A DNA stretch of 64,000 nucleotides, taken from positions 418,424 to 482,423 of the forward strand of contig CAWEYR010000024.1 of assembly GCA_963813345.1 (NCBI GenBank), read 5' to 3'. The notes beneath the pieces are model-generated. The model did not search any database. It worked only from the letters and a program-made list of their open reading frames with translations, and was not told where the DNA came from. Positions 41,631 through 53,233 of the stretch are shown here, piece by piece. Within the stretch, counting starts at the first letter, position 1. Every line of letters begins with the position of its first letter. This DNA is from CAWDDA01 sp963813345 (GTDB lineage: Bacteria > Acidobacteriota > Blastocatellia > RBC074). Both the position numbers and the translations under genes were made by a program.

Positions 41631-41797
41631 GAGTGCTGAGTGCTGAGTGCTGAGTGCTGAGTGTTGGAGTTCAAGCTTTAGCTTGGGGTTGCATTCGATC
41701 GTCACAAGAGCAAGCTAAAGCTTGAACTCCATACTCAGCACTCAGCACCCAGCACTCAGCACTCAGCACTCAGCACTCAGCACTCAGCACTCAGCAC
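41631..41797. repeat. Composite nested palindrome: heptamer arms around family A copy 5
   Basis: Order: GAGTGCT heptamers (41631-41663, about 4.7 units); inner left arm (41664-41685); loop with GGTTGCATTCGATCGT (41686-41710); inner right arm (41711-41730); then inverted heptamers TCAGCAC (41733-41797, about 9 units). Outer and inner parts are both inverted, so the whole unit folds into one long hairpin. It lies at a convergent junction. Confidence 0.95.
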
Positions 41798-41807
41798 CTC
41801 TTCTTCT

Positions 41808-43184
41808 CTATCTCACGTCGTCCTCTGCTTCACGGTAGGCTTTGAGTTTGTTGTGAAGGGTTTTCAGACTGATCTGAAGAAGCTCGGCTGCTCTTGTCTT
41901 ATTGTTGTTGGTTTTTATCAGCGTGCGGAGAATCAATTCGCGCTCGGCTTGTTCAAGAGTGACGCCAACCGGGAATGAGATGGTTTCATCAGGAGTGATC
42001 GGGCTTCCCACTTCAAGATGATGAGGCAAATGGCTCCTCTCGATTTTCTGTCCTTCGCACACCACAATCGCGTGCTCGATGACGTTGCGAAGCTCACGCA
42101 CATTGCCTGGCCATGGATATCTCGAGAAAAGCTCCAGCACTTCCGGGGCAATCAGTCGAACTTGCCGGCTGTGCCGCTGTCCAAGTTCATCGACCATATG
42201 CTGTGCCAAAAGAGGAATATCTTCGCGACGATCACGAAGCGGAGGAAGCTTCATGTGGATCACGTTCAATCGATAGAGTAAGTCTTCGCGCAATTCTCCG
42301 CGTCGAACTGCTTCCTGCGGGTCCTTGTTGGTAGCGGCCAGAACGCGGACATCGACGGCGATTTCGCGCGAACCACCGACACGTCGGAGTCTGCGCTCCT
42401 CGAGCACACGAAGAAGTTTTGCCTGAAGCATGGCAGGCATTTCAGCAATCTCGTCAAGGAAGAGCGTTCCCGTGTTTGCAAGCTCGAAACAGCCTTCACG
42501 GCGATTGATCGCGCCCGTGAACGCGCCACGCTCGTGGCCAAAGAGCTCGGATTCCATGAGCGTTTCCGGAATAGCGGAGCAATTGATTGCGACGAATGGC
42601 CGCGTTGAGCGTGGACTCAGGTCGTGAATAGTGTTTGCAACGACCTCTTTTCCGGTCCCCGATTCACCTGAGATGAGCACCGAGACCGCCGATCCGGCCA
42701 CCTGCTCGATGATCGTATAGATTTGTCGCATCGCGTGCGACGACCCTACAAGCTTTCCAAAAACGCCATACTCACTGAGTCGCCTCCGGAGCCGCAGGTT
42801 TTCGTGTTGAGTCGCCGATTGCTCTATCGCCCTTTGCAACACAAGCTGAAGCTGACGTGTGTTGATCGGCTTCTCGAAGTAGTAGAAAGCCCCCTCTTCC
42901 TTGACTGCTCTCACCGCGTCCTCGACATTGCCCTGTCCGGTGAGAAGGATGACCCTCGTTTCAGGCATCTCTTCTCTCAATCGAGCCAGCAAGCCAAAGC
43001 CATCGAGGCGAGGCATGATTACGTCTGTGATAAGGGCGGCAGGTTTGAACTCTGAAGCGACTGTCAGGGCGTCCATACCATCAGTCGCCGTCTTCGGTTC
43101 ATAGCCCCAGGCCTCGACGATCTCGCTGAGACCGACTCGAGCGGAGGGTTCATCATCGACTATCAGTACTCGTTCGCGCGTCAT
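41808..43184 (-). CDS. NtrC-family sigma-54-dependent response regulator
   Basis: The 458-residue protein has a receiver domain (LIVDDEPSA, phospho-acceptor Asp54 in LITDVIMPRLDG, Lys in YYFEKPINTRQ), an AAA+ sigma-54-activating domain (GESGTGKEVVA, the GAFTGA loop in FGHERGAFTGAINR, FLDEIAEMP, YRLNVIHMKLPPLRDRRED), and a Fis-type helix-turn-helix (NNNKTRAAELLQISLKTLHN). I start at ATG 43184, where the receiver begins; the open frame upstream is antisense to the DUF4870 gene. No histidine kinase is adjacent, so the partner is elsewhere. Confidence 0.94.
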   Translation of the reverse strand: MTRERVLIVDDEPSARVGLSEIVEAWGYEPKTATDGMDALTVASEFKPAALITDVIMPRLDGFGLLARLREEMPETRVILLTGQGNVEDAVRAVKEEGAFYYFEKPINTRQLQLVLQRAIEQSATQHENLRLRRRLSEYGVFGKLVGSSHAMRQIYTIIEQVAGSAVSVLISGESGTGKEVVANTIHDLSPRSTRPFVAINCSAIPETLMESELFGHERGAFTGAINRREGCFELANTGTLFLDEIAEMPAMLQAKLLRVLEERRLRRVGGSREIAVDVRVLAATNKDPQEAVRRGELREDLLYRLNVIHMKLPPLRDRREDIPLLAQHMVDELGQRHSRQVRLIAPEVLELFSRYPWPGNVRELRNVIEHAIVVCEGQKIERSHLPHHLEVGSPITPDETISFPVGVTLEQAERELILRTLIKTNNNKTRAAELLQISLKTLHNKLKAYREAEDDVR

Positions 43185-43292
43185 TGGCTGGAAGTGTACC
43201 AAGCACATCAGACGAAGCCAAATTGCATTCCTCGATACGGTCTTGCATACTACGTCGCGGTTCCGGTCCAATTCGAATGGCGAGGGATAAGA

Positions 43293-43640
43293 ATGCAACC
43301 AATGACCAAGGATGATCGCACGTGGGCTATGCTCACACATCTGGCAGGCCTTGCCGGTTATGTCGTTCCGTTCGGCAATATTTTTGGCCCACTGATTATC
43401 TGGCAGTTGAAAAAAGACCAATCGTGGTTCGTTGATGATCAGGGTAAGGAAGCAGTCAATTTCCAGATTACGCTTTCAATCTATATAATTCTCGCAATCA
43501 TCTCGATCATCATCGTCGTTGGACTCGTTCTTGTTCCGCTCGTAGCAGTCGCCGGACTCATTTTCATGATTATCGCGGCGATCAAATCCAATGAAGGCGT
43601 CTCGTATCGCTATCCTCTGACGCTCCGCTTGATCAAGTGA
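43293..43640 (+). CDS. DUF4870 domain membrane protein
   Basis: From ATG 43293 (GAGGGA site upstream) the 115-residue protein shows the family pattern DRTWAMLTHLAGLAGYVVPF, IIWQLKKDQSWFVDDQGKEA and NFQITLSIYIILAIISIIIV, with about three membrane helices. Function is unknown. Its stop overlaps the murB start (TGATG), so the two are translationally coupled. Confidence 0.92.
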   Translation: MQPMTKDDRTWAMLTHLAGLAGYVVPFGNIFGPLIIWQLKKDQSWFVDDQGKEAVNFQITLSIYIILAIISIIIVVGLVLVPLVAVAGLIFMIIAAIKSNEGVSYRYPLTLRLIK

Positions 43641-44681
43641 TGACAGGGCTGCGCGAAGCAGTCCCGCTCTCGCCTTTGACGACCCTCGGCGTCGGAGGCC
43701 ACGCACGTTTCTTTGTCACTGTTCGTGACGAAACCGGAATCAGAGATGCTCTCGCGTTTGCGGCCGGGCGTGGTCTTCCAGTGTTCATACTGGGAGGCGG
43801 AAGTAATGTTGTAGTTTCGGATCAGGGCTTCCCCGGACTGGTGATTCACATCGCCATTGAGGGAGTACGCCTGGAAAGCGATGGCCCGGACACTATCGTT
43901 TCCGTCGGTGCCGGCGAGCCCTGGGACTCTGTCGTCAGCAAATGCGTAACTTCAAACCTGGCCGGTATTGAGACGTTGAGCGGTATACCCGGATATACCG
44001 GTGCAACACCGATGCAGAACGTGGGCGCCTACGGTCAGGAAGTGAGTCAGACGATTGAGTATGTACGAGTGATTGACCGGGAGACCCTGAAAACACTTAC
44101 TCTTAGCAACAAGGAATGCGGCTTTGGCTATCGACAAAGCATGTTCAATACGACGGCTCGCGATCGCTATGTTGTTCTCGAAGTCGTGTTCAGGCTAAGT
44201 GAGGATCGAAAGCCCACGTTGACCTACCGCGATCTTGTCTCGTTTTTTGCAGACACGGGCCAGGAGGTAACACTGGCCAATGTGCGTGCTGCCGTGCTTG
44301 GAATCCGCGCGAGCAAGGGAATGGTCATCGATCCGCAAGATCCTGATTCGCGAAGTGTAGGATCATTTTTCAAGAATCCGATAGTTACGGACGACATTCT
44401 GAAGGTCATCCGTGAGTCCACTGAGGCTGATGTAATAGCTTTTCCGGAGCCGGATGGCAGACACAAGATCTCCGCTGCATGGCTGATCGAGCGGTCCGGC
44501 TTCAAACGAGGTTACACCAAAGGCCGCGCAGGCATTTCAGGAAAGCATACACTCGCTATCATCAACCGCGGCGGCGCAACCGCTGAGGAGATCGTCAACC
44601 TCGCAGAAGAGATAAGCAACCGGGTAAATGAGCGGTTTGGGATTCAGCTTTCGCGCGAGCCGGTTCTTGGTAGGATTTTGA
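43640..44681 (+). CDS. murB: UDP-N-acetylenolpyruvoylglucosamine reductase
   Basis: MurB reduces the enolpyruvyl group made by MurA, giving UDP-N-acetylmuramate for peptidoglycan. The FAD-binding ILGGGSNVVVSDQGF, GIETLSGIPGYTGATPMQNV, catalytic Arg in CGFGYRQSMFN, catalytic Ser in SRSVGSFFKNP, and final Glu in SREPVL are present. In the given frame the gene runs to 44752 with an unlikely tail; one base fewer near 44670 gives EPVLVGF and a stop at 44679-44681, the family's normal end, so I place the end there. murA lies convergently next door. Confidence 0.93.
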
Positions 44682-44752
44682 GTATCATACTGCGCTTCTT
44701 CGCCGTGCGGGCTGCCGCTGTGCTGGCAGCCGCAGAGCTTGACTCAACCTGA

Positions 44753-44798
44753 GTTTGAGTTCAAGCTTCTAGCTTGCCACGCGCCGCAGGCGCCGTGG
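44753..44798. repeat. Family A half-element plus GC hairpin
   Basis: A single arm (GTTTGAGTTCAAGCTTCTAG...) at about 44753-44776 has no partner. It is followed by an imperfect hairpin CCACGCGCC-GCA-GGCGCCGTGG (44777-44798). Both lie in the convergent gap between murB and murA. Confidence 0.7.
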
Positions 44799-44804
44799 TA
44801 CTTA

Positions 44805-46070
44805 TCATACCTTTATTCGCTCAATGCTCGCGCCAACCGAGCAGAGTTTCTCTTCAATCGCTTCATAGCCGCGATCGATGTGATAGACGCGCTCGATTCG
44901 CGTTTCACCTTTCGCCACCAGGGCAGCGAGAACAAGCGACGCGGATGCTCGAAGGTCTGATGCCATAACGCGCGCGCCCGTCAGCGCCCGAGGACCACTC
45001 ACTCGAACCGAGTTTCCGTTGACGCGAACGTCTGCTCCAAGACGCTGCAATTCACTGACGTGCATGAACCGATTCTCGAAGATTGTTTCACTGATCTCAG
45101 CTTCGCCTTCTGCCTGAGTCATTACAGCCATGTATTGCGCTTGCATATCAGTCGGAAAGCCAGGGTAGACCTCGGTTGAAATGTCAGCTGCGTGAATGGG
45201 CCTCGAAGCTCGAACATAAAGTCGGTTGGTGTCGGCTTCGATCTCAACTCCGGTTTCGCGAAACTGAGAGATCACTGCTTCAAGGTGGCCCGGTATGCAG
45301 TCTCTAATCTCGAGTTCTCCGCGAGTGATCGCCGACGCAGCGAGCAGAGTGCCAGTCTCGATTCGGTCCGGAATGATGCTGTGCTCTCCACCACGAAGCT
45401 CGGGTCTTCCTTCGATAATGATTTCTGTTGTGCCCGCGCCTTGTATCCGCGCACCCATCTTGATAAGGAGTTCTGCGAGGTCGACAATCTCGGGCTCGCA
45501 CGCAGCGTTGCGCAGACGAGTCGTTCCCGAGGCAAGAGTCGCAGCCATCATGATGTTTTCAGTTCCGGTCACCGTAACGGAATCAAATGCGATGTCAGTG
45601 CCTTGCAAACGTGACGCACTAGCCTCGACAACACCAGCCTGCAAGTCAATCTTTGCCCCGAGTTGCTCAAGCGCTTTGAGGTGAAGATCGATCGGCCTCT
45701 GTCCAATAGCGCATCCTCCTGGAAGACTCACGCGGGCCTGTCCGTAGCGGGCAAGCAACGGTCCAAGCACAAGCACGGAGGCTCGCATCGTCTTGACGAG
45801 CTCATACGGAGCCTCGAAGGAATCGACTGTCGAGGCCGTAATGCGATGAGTTCGCAGCTCGGGGACGAGAATCCTCGCACCCAGGTCCTCGAGCAGCCTC
45901 CTCATGGTAATCAGATCCCGCACGTACGGTACGTTGTGCAGGATCACCGGTTCACTCGTCAGCAGCGATGCAGCAAGGCACGGAAGCGCGGAGTTCTTAG
46001 CTCCGCTGACGCTTACGCTGCCCTTGAGAGTCGAACCTCCAATTACTCGAAACTCATCCATAGGTTTCAA
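44805..46070 (-). CDS. murA: UDP-N-acetylglucosamine 1-carboxyvinyltransferase
   Basis: MurA transfers enolpyruvate from PEP to UDP-GlcNAc, the first committed step of peptidoglycan synthesis. The intact 421-residue protein has SGAKNSALP (Lys25), the flexible-loop Cys120 in LPGGCAIGQRPIDLHL (so fosfomycin-sensitive type), PDRIETGTLLAA, and VYPGFPTDMQAQ. The start is ATG 46070 or 46061. It begins 10 bases after hemD ends, at the end of the dacB-hemC-hemD-murA run. Confidence 0.97.
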   Translation of the reverse strand: MKPMDEFRVIGGSTLKGSVSVSGAKNSALPCLAASLLTSEPVILHNVPYVRDLITMRRLLEDLGARILVPELRTHRITASTVDSFEAPYELVKTMRASVLVLGPLLARYGQARVSLPGGCAIGQRPIDLHLKALEQLGAKIDLQAGVVEASASRLQGTDIAFDSVTVTGTENIMMAATLASGTTRLRNAACEPEIVDLAELLIKMGARIQGAGTTEIIIEGRPELRGGEHSIIPDRIETGTLLAASAITRGELEIRDCIPGHLEAVISQFRETGVEIEADTNRLYVRASRPIHAADISTEVYPGFPTDMQAQYMAVMTQAEGEAEISETIFENRFMHVSELQRLGADVRVNGNSVRVSGPRALTGARVMASDLRASASLVLAALVAKGETRIERVYHIDRGYEAIEEKLCSVGASIERIKV

Positions 46071-46080
46071 TGATCACGGT

Positions 46081-46913
46081 TCAATTCCCCTTCGACTGAA
46101 CATCTTCAGTGATCACCTTGACGATTGCCGTCGCCGATGCTTCCTCAGGCTGAAGCAATTGCCGGATTCCATGCCTCCTTGCCGCCTCTGCTGTTGTCGG
46201 GCCAATACAAATCACTTTAGTTCCCGCAAGAGCAGTCGAGAGGTCCTCAGTGCGTGCCAACTTTGAAAGATTCACGATTGAGGATGGGCTTGCGAAGACG
46301 ATGTAGCCCCATTGGCGGCGGCAAACATCCTGAGGACGTCCTCATTGCTGTGATCCACCGGGACATTTCTGTACGCTTCGACCACATCGACTACGATGCC
46401 TTCCGCGCAAAGCGGTTCCCAGATTTCAGCACGCGCGAGATTTGATGATGGCACAAGAACTCGAAAACCGGACCGGCTTTCGGCGCTACGCGCACGATCA
46501 CGAAGTTCGTCAACTAGAGATTCGCCGCTGAATTCTCGGGGTTGAAGCACCACCGTCGGACCATGCGCTTCAAGTGCTGACCGTGTGACGCTGCCAACCG
46601 CGCCAATCCTGGGTCCATGTAGTACTGCGTCACTGATTCCCTTTTCTCGGGCTCGACGAACGAAGAATTCAACTGCATTCGCGCTTGTGAACACCAACCA
46701 GTCGTAGCCGGCAAGGTCTGAGAGCGCACCATCAAGCGGTGCCCATGATTCAGGTTGACAAAGCGCGATCGTGGGAAAAAAGAGCACGCGGGCTCCCAGG
46801 TCCTCGAGCTTGTGGCCGAGTGCCGATGCCTGCCCGGCGGCCCGGGTCAGCACTACGGTCGTATCCTCGAGGATTCTTTCACGCGGAATGCTCAAGAAGC
46901 TCTCTTGCTCCAC
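46081..46913 (-). CDS. hemD: Uroporphyrinogen-III synthase, one frameshift
   Basis: HemD cyclises hydroxymethylbilane to uroporphyrinogen III in tetrapyrrole synthesis. Sequence marks are TTVVLTRAAGQASALGHKLE, YDWLVFTSANAVEFFVRRAR and, after a frameshift near 46300, FASPSSIVNLSKL and CIGPTTAEAARRHGI. The most likely start is GTG 46913, overlapping the end of hemC by 35 bases, as is common for this pair. The protein is then about 277 residues. Confidence 0.88.
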
Positions 46914-47850
46914 GCCCAAGCAATGTGGCGGCGAGCTGCTCTGCAAGCTCGATCGATCGGATTGAGGGTCCGGAAATCGAATCACGAAGGATTCGATCTC
47001 CCGAAGGGCTGGCGACAAGCGCTTCTATCGAAATCATCTCACCTTCGATGCTCGCGTGAGTCGCGACCGGCGTCGCGCAGCCGCCACCGAGCGCTGCCAG
47101 GACGGCGCGTTCTGCATCCACAGAGCAACGAGCATCGACATCTTCGATTGAATGCAGAAGTGCGTTTACACTCGAGTCGCCCTCACGGGATTCTATTGCA
47201 AGTGCTCCCTGGCCAGGCGCTGGAAGCATTACAGACGACGCGATCCTCTCGGTTATTCGATCAGCAAATCCAAGCCGGACGAGTCCCGCGCACGCGAGGA
47301 TAAGAGCATCGTAGTTTCCCTCATCAAGCTTTCTCAGCCGAGTTTCAACATTTCCACGCAATTCGACAATCTCGAGGTCAGGTCGCTTTGCACGAATCTG
47401 TGCCGAACGGCGAATACTGCTTGTGCCGACGCGCGCATGCGGCGGCAATCGATCGATTGATCTGATCGTGGGATTCAGCAAAGGAGAGACAACAAGTGCA
47501 TCAAACGGGTCCTCGCGCTGAGGAACCGCGCCAATGTGAAGCCCGTCAGGGAGTCGCGTGGGCAAGTCTTTCAGGCTGTGCACGGCAATGTCGGCGCTTC
47601 CTTCAAGAAGTGCATCCTCGAGCTCCTTGGTGAACACACCTTTCCCGGCAATCTGTGCAAGCGATGCCTGAGCGAGCTTGTCCCCGGTTGTCTTGATTAT
47701 CCGGATTTCAGTTTTCAGGGCGGGATGTGCAGCTTGAAGTCTTGAAGCCACCCATTCTGATTGCCACATTGCAAGGCGGCTTCCCCGAGAACCAATAACG
47801 AGACTTGCTCGGCTTTCTGATACTCCGTATTCACACGGTTCATCGCTCAC
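46879..47850 (-). CDS. hemC: Porphobilinogen deaminase (hydroxymethylbilane synthase)
   Basis: HemC polymerises four porphobilinogens. Family marks are IGSRGSRLAMWQSEWV, KTTGDK, GKGVFTKELEDALL, AVHSLKDLPT (catalytic Asp region), VGTSSIRRSAQ, APGQGALAIE, and the dipyrromethane-binding Cys in LGGGCATPVATHA. I start at GTG 47850, which overlaps the dacB stop as GTGA; an upstream in-frame start would lie inside dacB. The frame is intact. Confidence 0.96.
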   Translation of the reverse strand: MSDEPCEYGVSESRASLVIGSRGSRLAMWQSEWVASRLQAAHPALKTEIRIIKTTGDKLAQASLAQIAGKGVFTKELEDALLEGSADIAVHSLKDLPTRLPDGLHIGAVPQREDPFDALVVSPLLNPTIRSIDRLPPHARVGTSSIRRSAQIRAKRPDLEIVELRGNVETRLRKLDEGNYDALILACAGLVRLGFADRITERIASSVMLPAPGQGALAIESREGDSSVNALLHSIEDVDARCSVDAERAVLAALGGGCATPVATHASIEGEMISIEALVASPSGDRILRDSISGPSIRSIELAEQLAATLLGRGARELLEHSA

Positions 47851-49440
47851 ACCATTTCTCCATCGAATTCCGCCAGCAATGCACAAATGCGATCAATTAC
47901 CTGAGTCACATCACGCGACGCGCCAACATAGTTGTTGCCGAACATACTGAAGATCAAAACTTCGCCGCCTCGCGTGGTGACGTAACCCGAAAGCGCGTTG
48001 ACGTAAGACAGAGTGCCGGTCTTGGCTCGCAGATTCCCCGCGGCTACCGTATCCCGCATTCTCCGTTCGAGCGTTCCGTCACTGCCGGCGATCGGCAATG
48101 AATCCCGGAATACATCCTTGTAGGGATGCGTGCGCATGTACTGAAGCAGCCGTACTGTCGAACGCGGCGTTACCAGATTCTGCCGCGCCAGACCTGAGCC
48201 GTCTCGAAGACTCAAGGGCTCCAGCGAAATGCCGGCCCTTGCGAGAAATTGCCTCCGCAACCCGTTACCCAGTGCATCCGAGCTTCTGGGACGGCCGTAG
48301 TCATCGGTTGACGGCGTGCCTTTCACCGCCCAGCTGTCTCAGCAATAACTCGGTGTGAAGATTCTGGCTGGGTTTGTTGACTATGCGCAGCATGGTGGCC
48401 AGGGACTTTGATTGAACCTTTGCGAGCTCCGTAAGCTGCGAAGGATTGAATGGATCCTTCATACGCGCAACATAATCGATGCGACGAGCCTTGCCAGTGA
48501 CTGCAATACCACGCCGAACCAGCGCTTCCTTCAACAGGGTTGCCGCAAATCGTGCCGGATCATGGATCGCGATATTGACCTTAAACTTCTCTGCGCCTCG
48601 AGGCATCGATCCGAAGAATTGCACAGTATTGCTGTTCAAAGGACGGTGCACGCCTATCCTGGGCGTGCCGCTGGCAACGGTCGTGGCCTCGTTCACGATC
48701 GTCATGTAAGAGGTCTGAGGTTCGACGGTGATTTCGGGAGGAACACCCGCTGTTCGGCCGGGCGTTACAGTGAATGTCACCACGTTGTCATTGACGGTCA
48801 ACGCGCTGATCTCAGCCCCGTAATAGAACTGAGCGTCATCCCATTCCCATCCGACACCCAGGCCGTCAGATACAAAATAGCTGTCATCTCCGATCACATC
48901 GCCCGTAATCCTCCGGATGCCGCGCTTCTGGATGTCATCGGCCAGGGCTTCAATCGAAGAGATTCGCTCAGCAGGTTCGAATTCAAGCGGATTACGCCCC
49001 GAATCGAAGCGAGAAGAAAGAGTCGTATCACCTCGCCCATACAGGAGAAGATCACCTTTCAGAATGCCGCCTTTGGCAGGTGCGCGACTGGCGTAAACGG
49101 TTGTCTCGACCTTGAAATCCGGTCCAAGTGCGTCGAGAGCGGCCGCCGACGTGTACAACTTCATATTCGAAGCTGGAGTGAATGCCTTGTCTGCATCCCG
49201 CTCGTAGACAATCTCATTGTTTGACGTAACGATGAGAACTCCCCAACGTGCCGCGATGAATTGAGGTTGATCAAGCAATGACCCGATCTTCTCTCGCAGG
49301 ATCGAGAGCGACGATGCAGGTGTCGCTGGCGCCCGAACTTCGGAAGCCTGCTGAGCTAAGCCCGGCTGCAACGAACTGAGGAGGATAAGAATGAAGAGCA
49401 GGCGGGAAGTGACAGCGCGAAACGAAACTCTTGAACGCAT
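47847..49440 (-). CDS. dacB: D-alanyl-D-alanine carboxypeptidase/endopeptidase (PBP4, S13), one frameshift
   Basis: This exported enzyme trims peptidoglycan cross-links. From ATG 49440 it has a signal peptide (TSRLLFILILLSSLQPGLA), the S-x-x-K motif in PASNMKLYTSAAAL, S-x-N as SQN in NKPSQNLHTELLLRQLG, and K-T-G in AKTGTLSYVNALSGYV. A frameshift near 48315 separates the last third. With it repaired the protein is about 530 residues, normal for PBP4. It leads the run with hemC, hemD and murA. Confidence 0.92.
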
Positions 49441-49495
49441 CTCTCGGATGTTATCGCGGAAGGAGAGAAAGGGGAAGATTGGACAATTGGAGTCC

Positions 49496-49589
49496 AATTT
49501 GGAGTGCGGCGACTTGGCGCCGCTTTAGTCTCCCGCTGAGTGATCCGATCGGGAGACTAAAGCGGCGCCAAGCCGCCGCACTCCAAATT
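49496..49589. repeat. Palindromic repeat family E, 38-bp arms
   Basis: Left arm 49496-49533 (AATTTGGAGTGCGGCGAC...) and right arm 49550-49589 are reverse complements but for one or two bases, around a 16-base loop. It lies upstream of dacB and downstream of the Gfo/Idh gene, both minus strand. Confidence 0.92.
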
Positions 49590-49608
49590 TGCGCTGCTTC
49601 GCAGCGTG

Positions 49609-50922
49609 TCACACCTTGTCCGGCACTGTAAAAGGAGCTCGATACTCGCGGCGCATCATCTTTGCCGCCTCGGCGTCTCCGGCAATCTGCTCTTTTGCAG
49701 GATCGAAATTGATCGCCCGGCCAGTGCGATAAGAAATGTTTGCCAGGTGCACGAGCGCCGAAGAAAGGTGCCCCTCTTCTATATCAGCGTGAAGGTCGGT
49801 TCGTTTGCGGCTTCTTACGGCTTCGATGAAGTTCGCCCACGTGCTGCCGCCCTTTACGTTTGTTGGGCCAGGCTGCTGCTCTTTGCCAAGGAAGACCTTG
49901 TACGACGTGTAGCCATCGATCGCCATGTAACCCTTGGAGCCGTAAAAGATGTTACCGATGGTGTTCGGATCAAACCGCTCTTTGGCTTCGCCAATTCCGG
50001 CTTCGTGGTTCGAGATCCAGTGGCGCACTTCGAAAACAATCATCGCCTTCTTGCCGTTCTTGTCGAAGTCAAATGTCGCAATCTGCGTATTTGGCGTCTG
50101 CTGATCATCATCGAACATAAAGTGAGCTCCCGTCGAGTAGACCTTTGTTGGAAGCGTCACTCCGAGACCCCACCGGCAGATGTCCATCTCGTGTATACCC
50201 TGATTGCCGAGATCTCCGTTTCCGTAATCCCAGTTCCAATGCCAGTTGTAGTGAAAGCGATTCGGGTTGAAGGGTCTCTTGGGCGCCGGACCCAGCCACA
50301 AGTCATAATCCACGCCTTCGGGAACGGGCCCATCCGGCTTCTTTCCGATCGTATCGCGCCATTTATAGCAAAGACCGCGAGCCATATAGACATCGCCGAT
50401 CACGCCCTCATTCAGAAGTTGCATCGCCTCGCGCAGTGCGACCGACGAACGGCTGTTCGTGCCATGCTGGACGATTCGATTGTATTTCCTTGCCGCTTCG
50501 ACAAGCTTGCGGCCTTCCCAGAAAGTGTGCGAGCACGGCTTCTCAACGTAGACATCCTTCCCGGCCTGGCAAGCCCAGATCCCCATCAGAGAATGCCATT
50601 GATTCGGCGTCGCTATCGAGATCGCGTCAATCGATTTGTCCTCGAGAAGTTTGCGAATGTCGGTGAATGTCGCCGGCTTCTTTGCGCCCGCTTTTTCGAT
50701 ATCGGCAACGGCTTTTGCAACGACGCTCGCGTCAACGTCGCACAGCGCAGCGACTTCGACGTTCGGCATCCGCAGATAATTTCGAATGTGAGTTCCGCCC
50801 TGGCCTCTGAACCCGACAACCGCTACTCGAACAGTGTCGTTAGCGCTGGTCGCGGTAATCCTGCCGAGCGTAGTCCCGGCCGCAGCCGCTCCTGTAGTAG
50901 CAATGAAACTTCGGCGATTCAT
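49609..50922 (-). CDS. Tat-exported Gfo/Idh/MocA family oxidoreductase
   Basis: The intact 437-residue protein starts with a twin-arginine leader (MNRRSFIATTGAAAAGTTLG). The Rossmann domain has AVVGFRGQGGTHIRNY, and the conserved EKP motif follows in DVYVEKPCSHTFWEG. The C-terminal domain has NWHWNWDYGNGDLGNQGIHE, where Gly-Asn-x-Gly and His-Glu are typical of exported acidobacterial and planctomycete members. It probably oxidises or hydrolyses sugars with tightly bound NAD(P). It stands alone. Confidence 0.94.
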   Translation of the reverse strand: MNRRSFIATTGAAAAGTTLGRITATSANDTVRVAVVGFRGQGGTHIRNYLRMPNVEVAALCDVDASVVAKAVADIEKAGAKKPATFTDIRKLLEDKSIDAISIATPNQWHSLMGIWACQAGKDVYVEKPCSHTFWEGRKLVEAARKYNRIVQHGTNSRSSVALREAMQLLNEGVIGDVYMARGLCYKWRDTIGKKPDGPVPEGVDYDLWLGPAPKRPFNPNRFHYNWHWNWDYGNGDLGNQGIHEMDICRWGLGVTLPTKVYSTGAHFMFDDDQQTPNTQIATFDFDKNGKKAMIVFEVRHWISNHEAGIGEAKERFDPNTIGNIFYGSKGYMAIDGYTSYKVFLGKEQQPGPTNVKGGSTWANFIEAVRSRKRTDLHADIEEGHLSSALVHLANISYRTGRAINFDPAKEQIAGDAEAAKMMRREYRAPFTVPDKV

Positions 50923-50976
50923 CTCTGTGAGTCCTCCTCTTGGGGTGTTTCCGACAGTCTACGCTAAAACCACGGG

Positions 50977-51118
50977 CATGTTGTACCGCCTTCAGGAGGA
51001 ATCGTGGTGAGTGCTGAGTGCTGAGTGCTGAGCAAGCTTTAGCTTGGAGGTTGCATTCGATCGTCACAAGAGCTAGCAGCTCAAAGCTCAACTCAGCACT
51101 CAGACAGCACTCAGCACG
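50977..51118. repeat. Composite repeat: family D copy 2, then heptamer arms around diverged family A copy 7
   Basis: 50977-51003 reads GTACCGCCTTCAGGAGGAATC-like family D. GTGCTGA heptamers follow (51007-51031), then AGCAAGCTTTAGCTTGGAGG, the conserved loop start GGTTGCATTCGATCGT (51048 on), a degraded right arm (51072-51092), and inverted heptamers to 51118. The inner right arm has decayed while the loop has not. Confidence 0.88.
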
Positions 51119-51128
51119 TTCACCTTTC

Positions 51129-51162
51129 CAAAAAACAACGGCTGCCCTTTTGAGGCAGCCGT
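51129..51162 (-). terminator. Rho-independent terminator of the radical SAM gene
   Basis: On the minus strand a 9-bp stem (ACGGCTGCC / GGCAGCCGT, positions 51138-51162) is followed by a T-rich run (A-run at 51130-51136 on the plus strand). It lies 35 bases after the stop at 51197. Confidence 0.85.
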
Positions 51163-51196
51163 GCTTGAAGAACGGGTGATACCTGCTACAGAAAAA

Positions 51197-53233
<2,037 letters not shown>

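Noticed and set aside
43185..43292. A longer N-terminus for the NtrC-type regulator
   Set aside because: The added residues are antisense to the DUF4870 gene and precede the receiver domain, which begins at ATG 43184.
49606..50967. A 453-codon open frame on the plus strand
   Set aside because: It is exactly antisense to the intact Gfo/Idh/MocA gene, whose motifs and Tat leader are clear; the plus-strand product has no recognisable domain.
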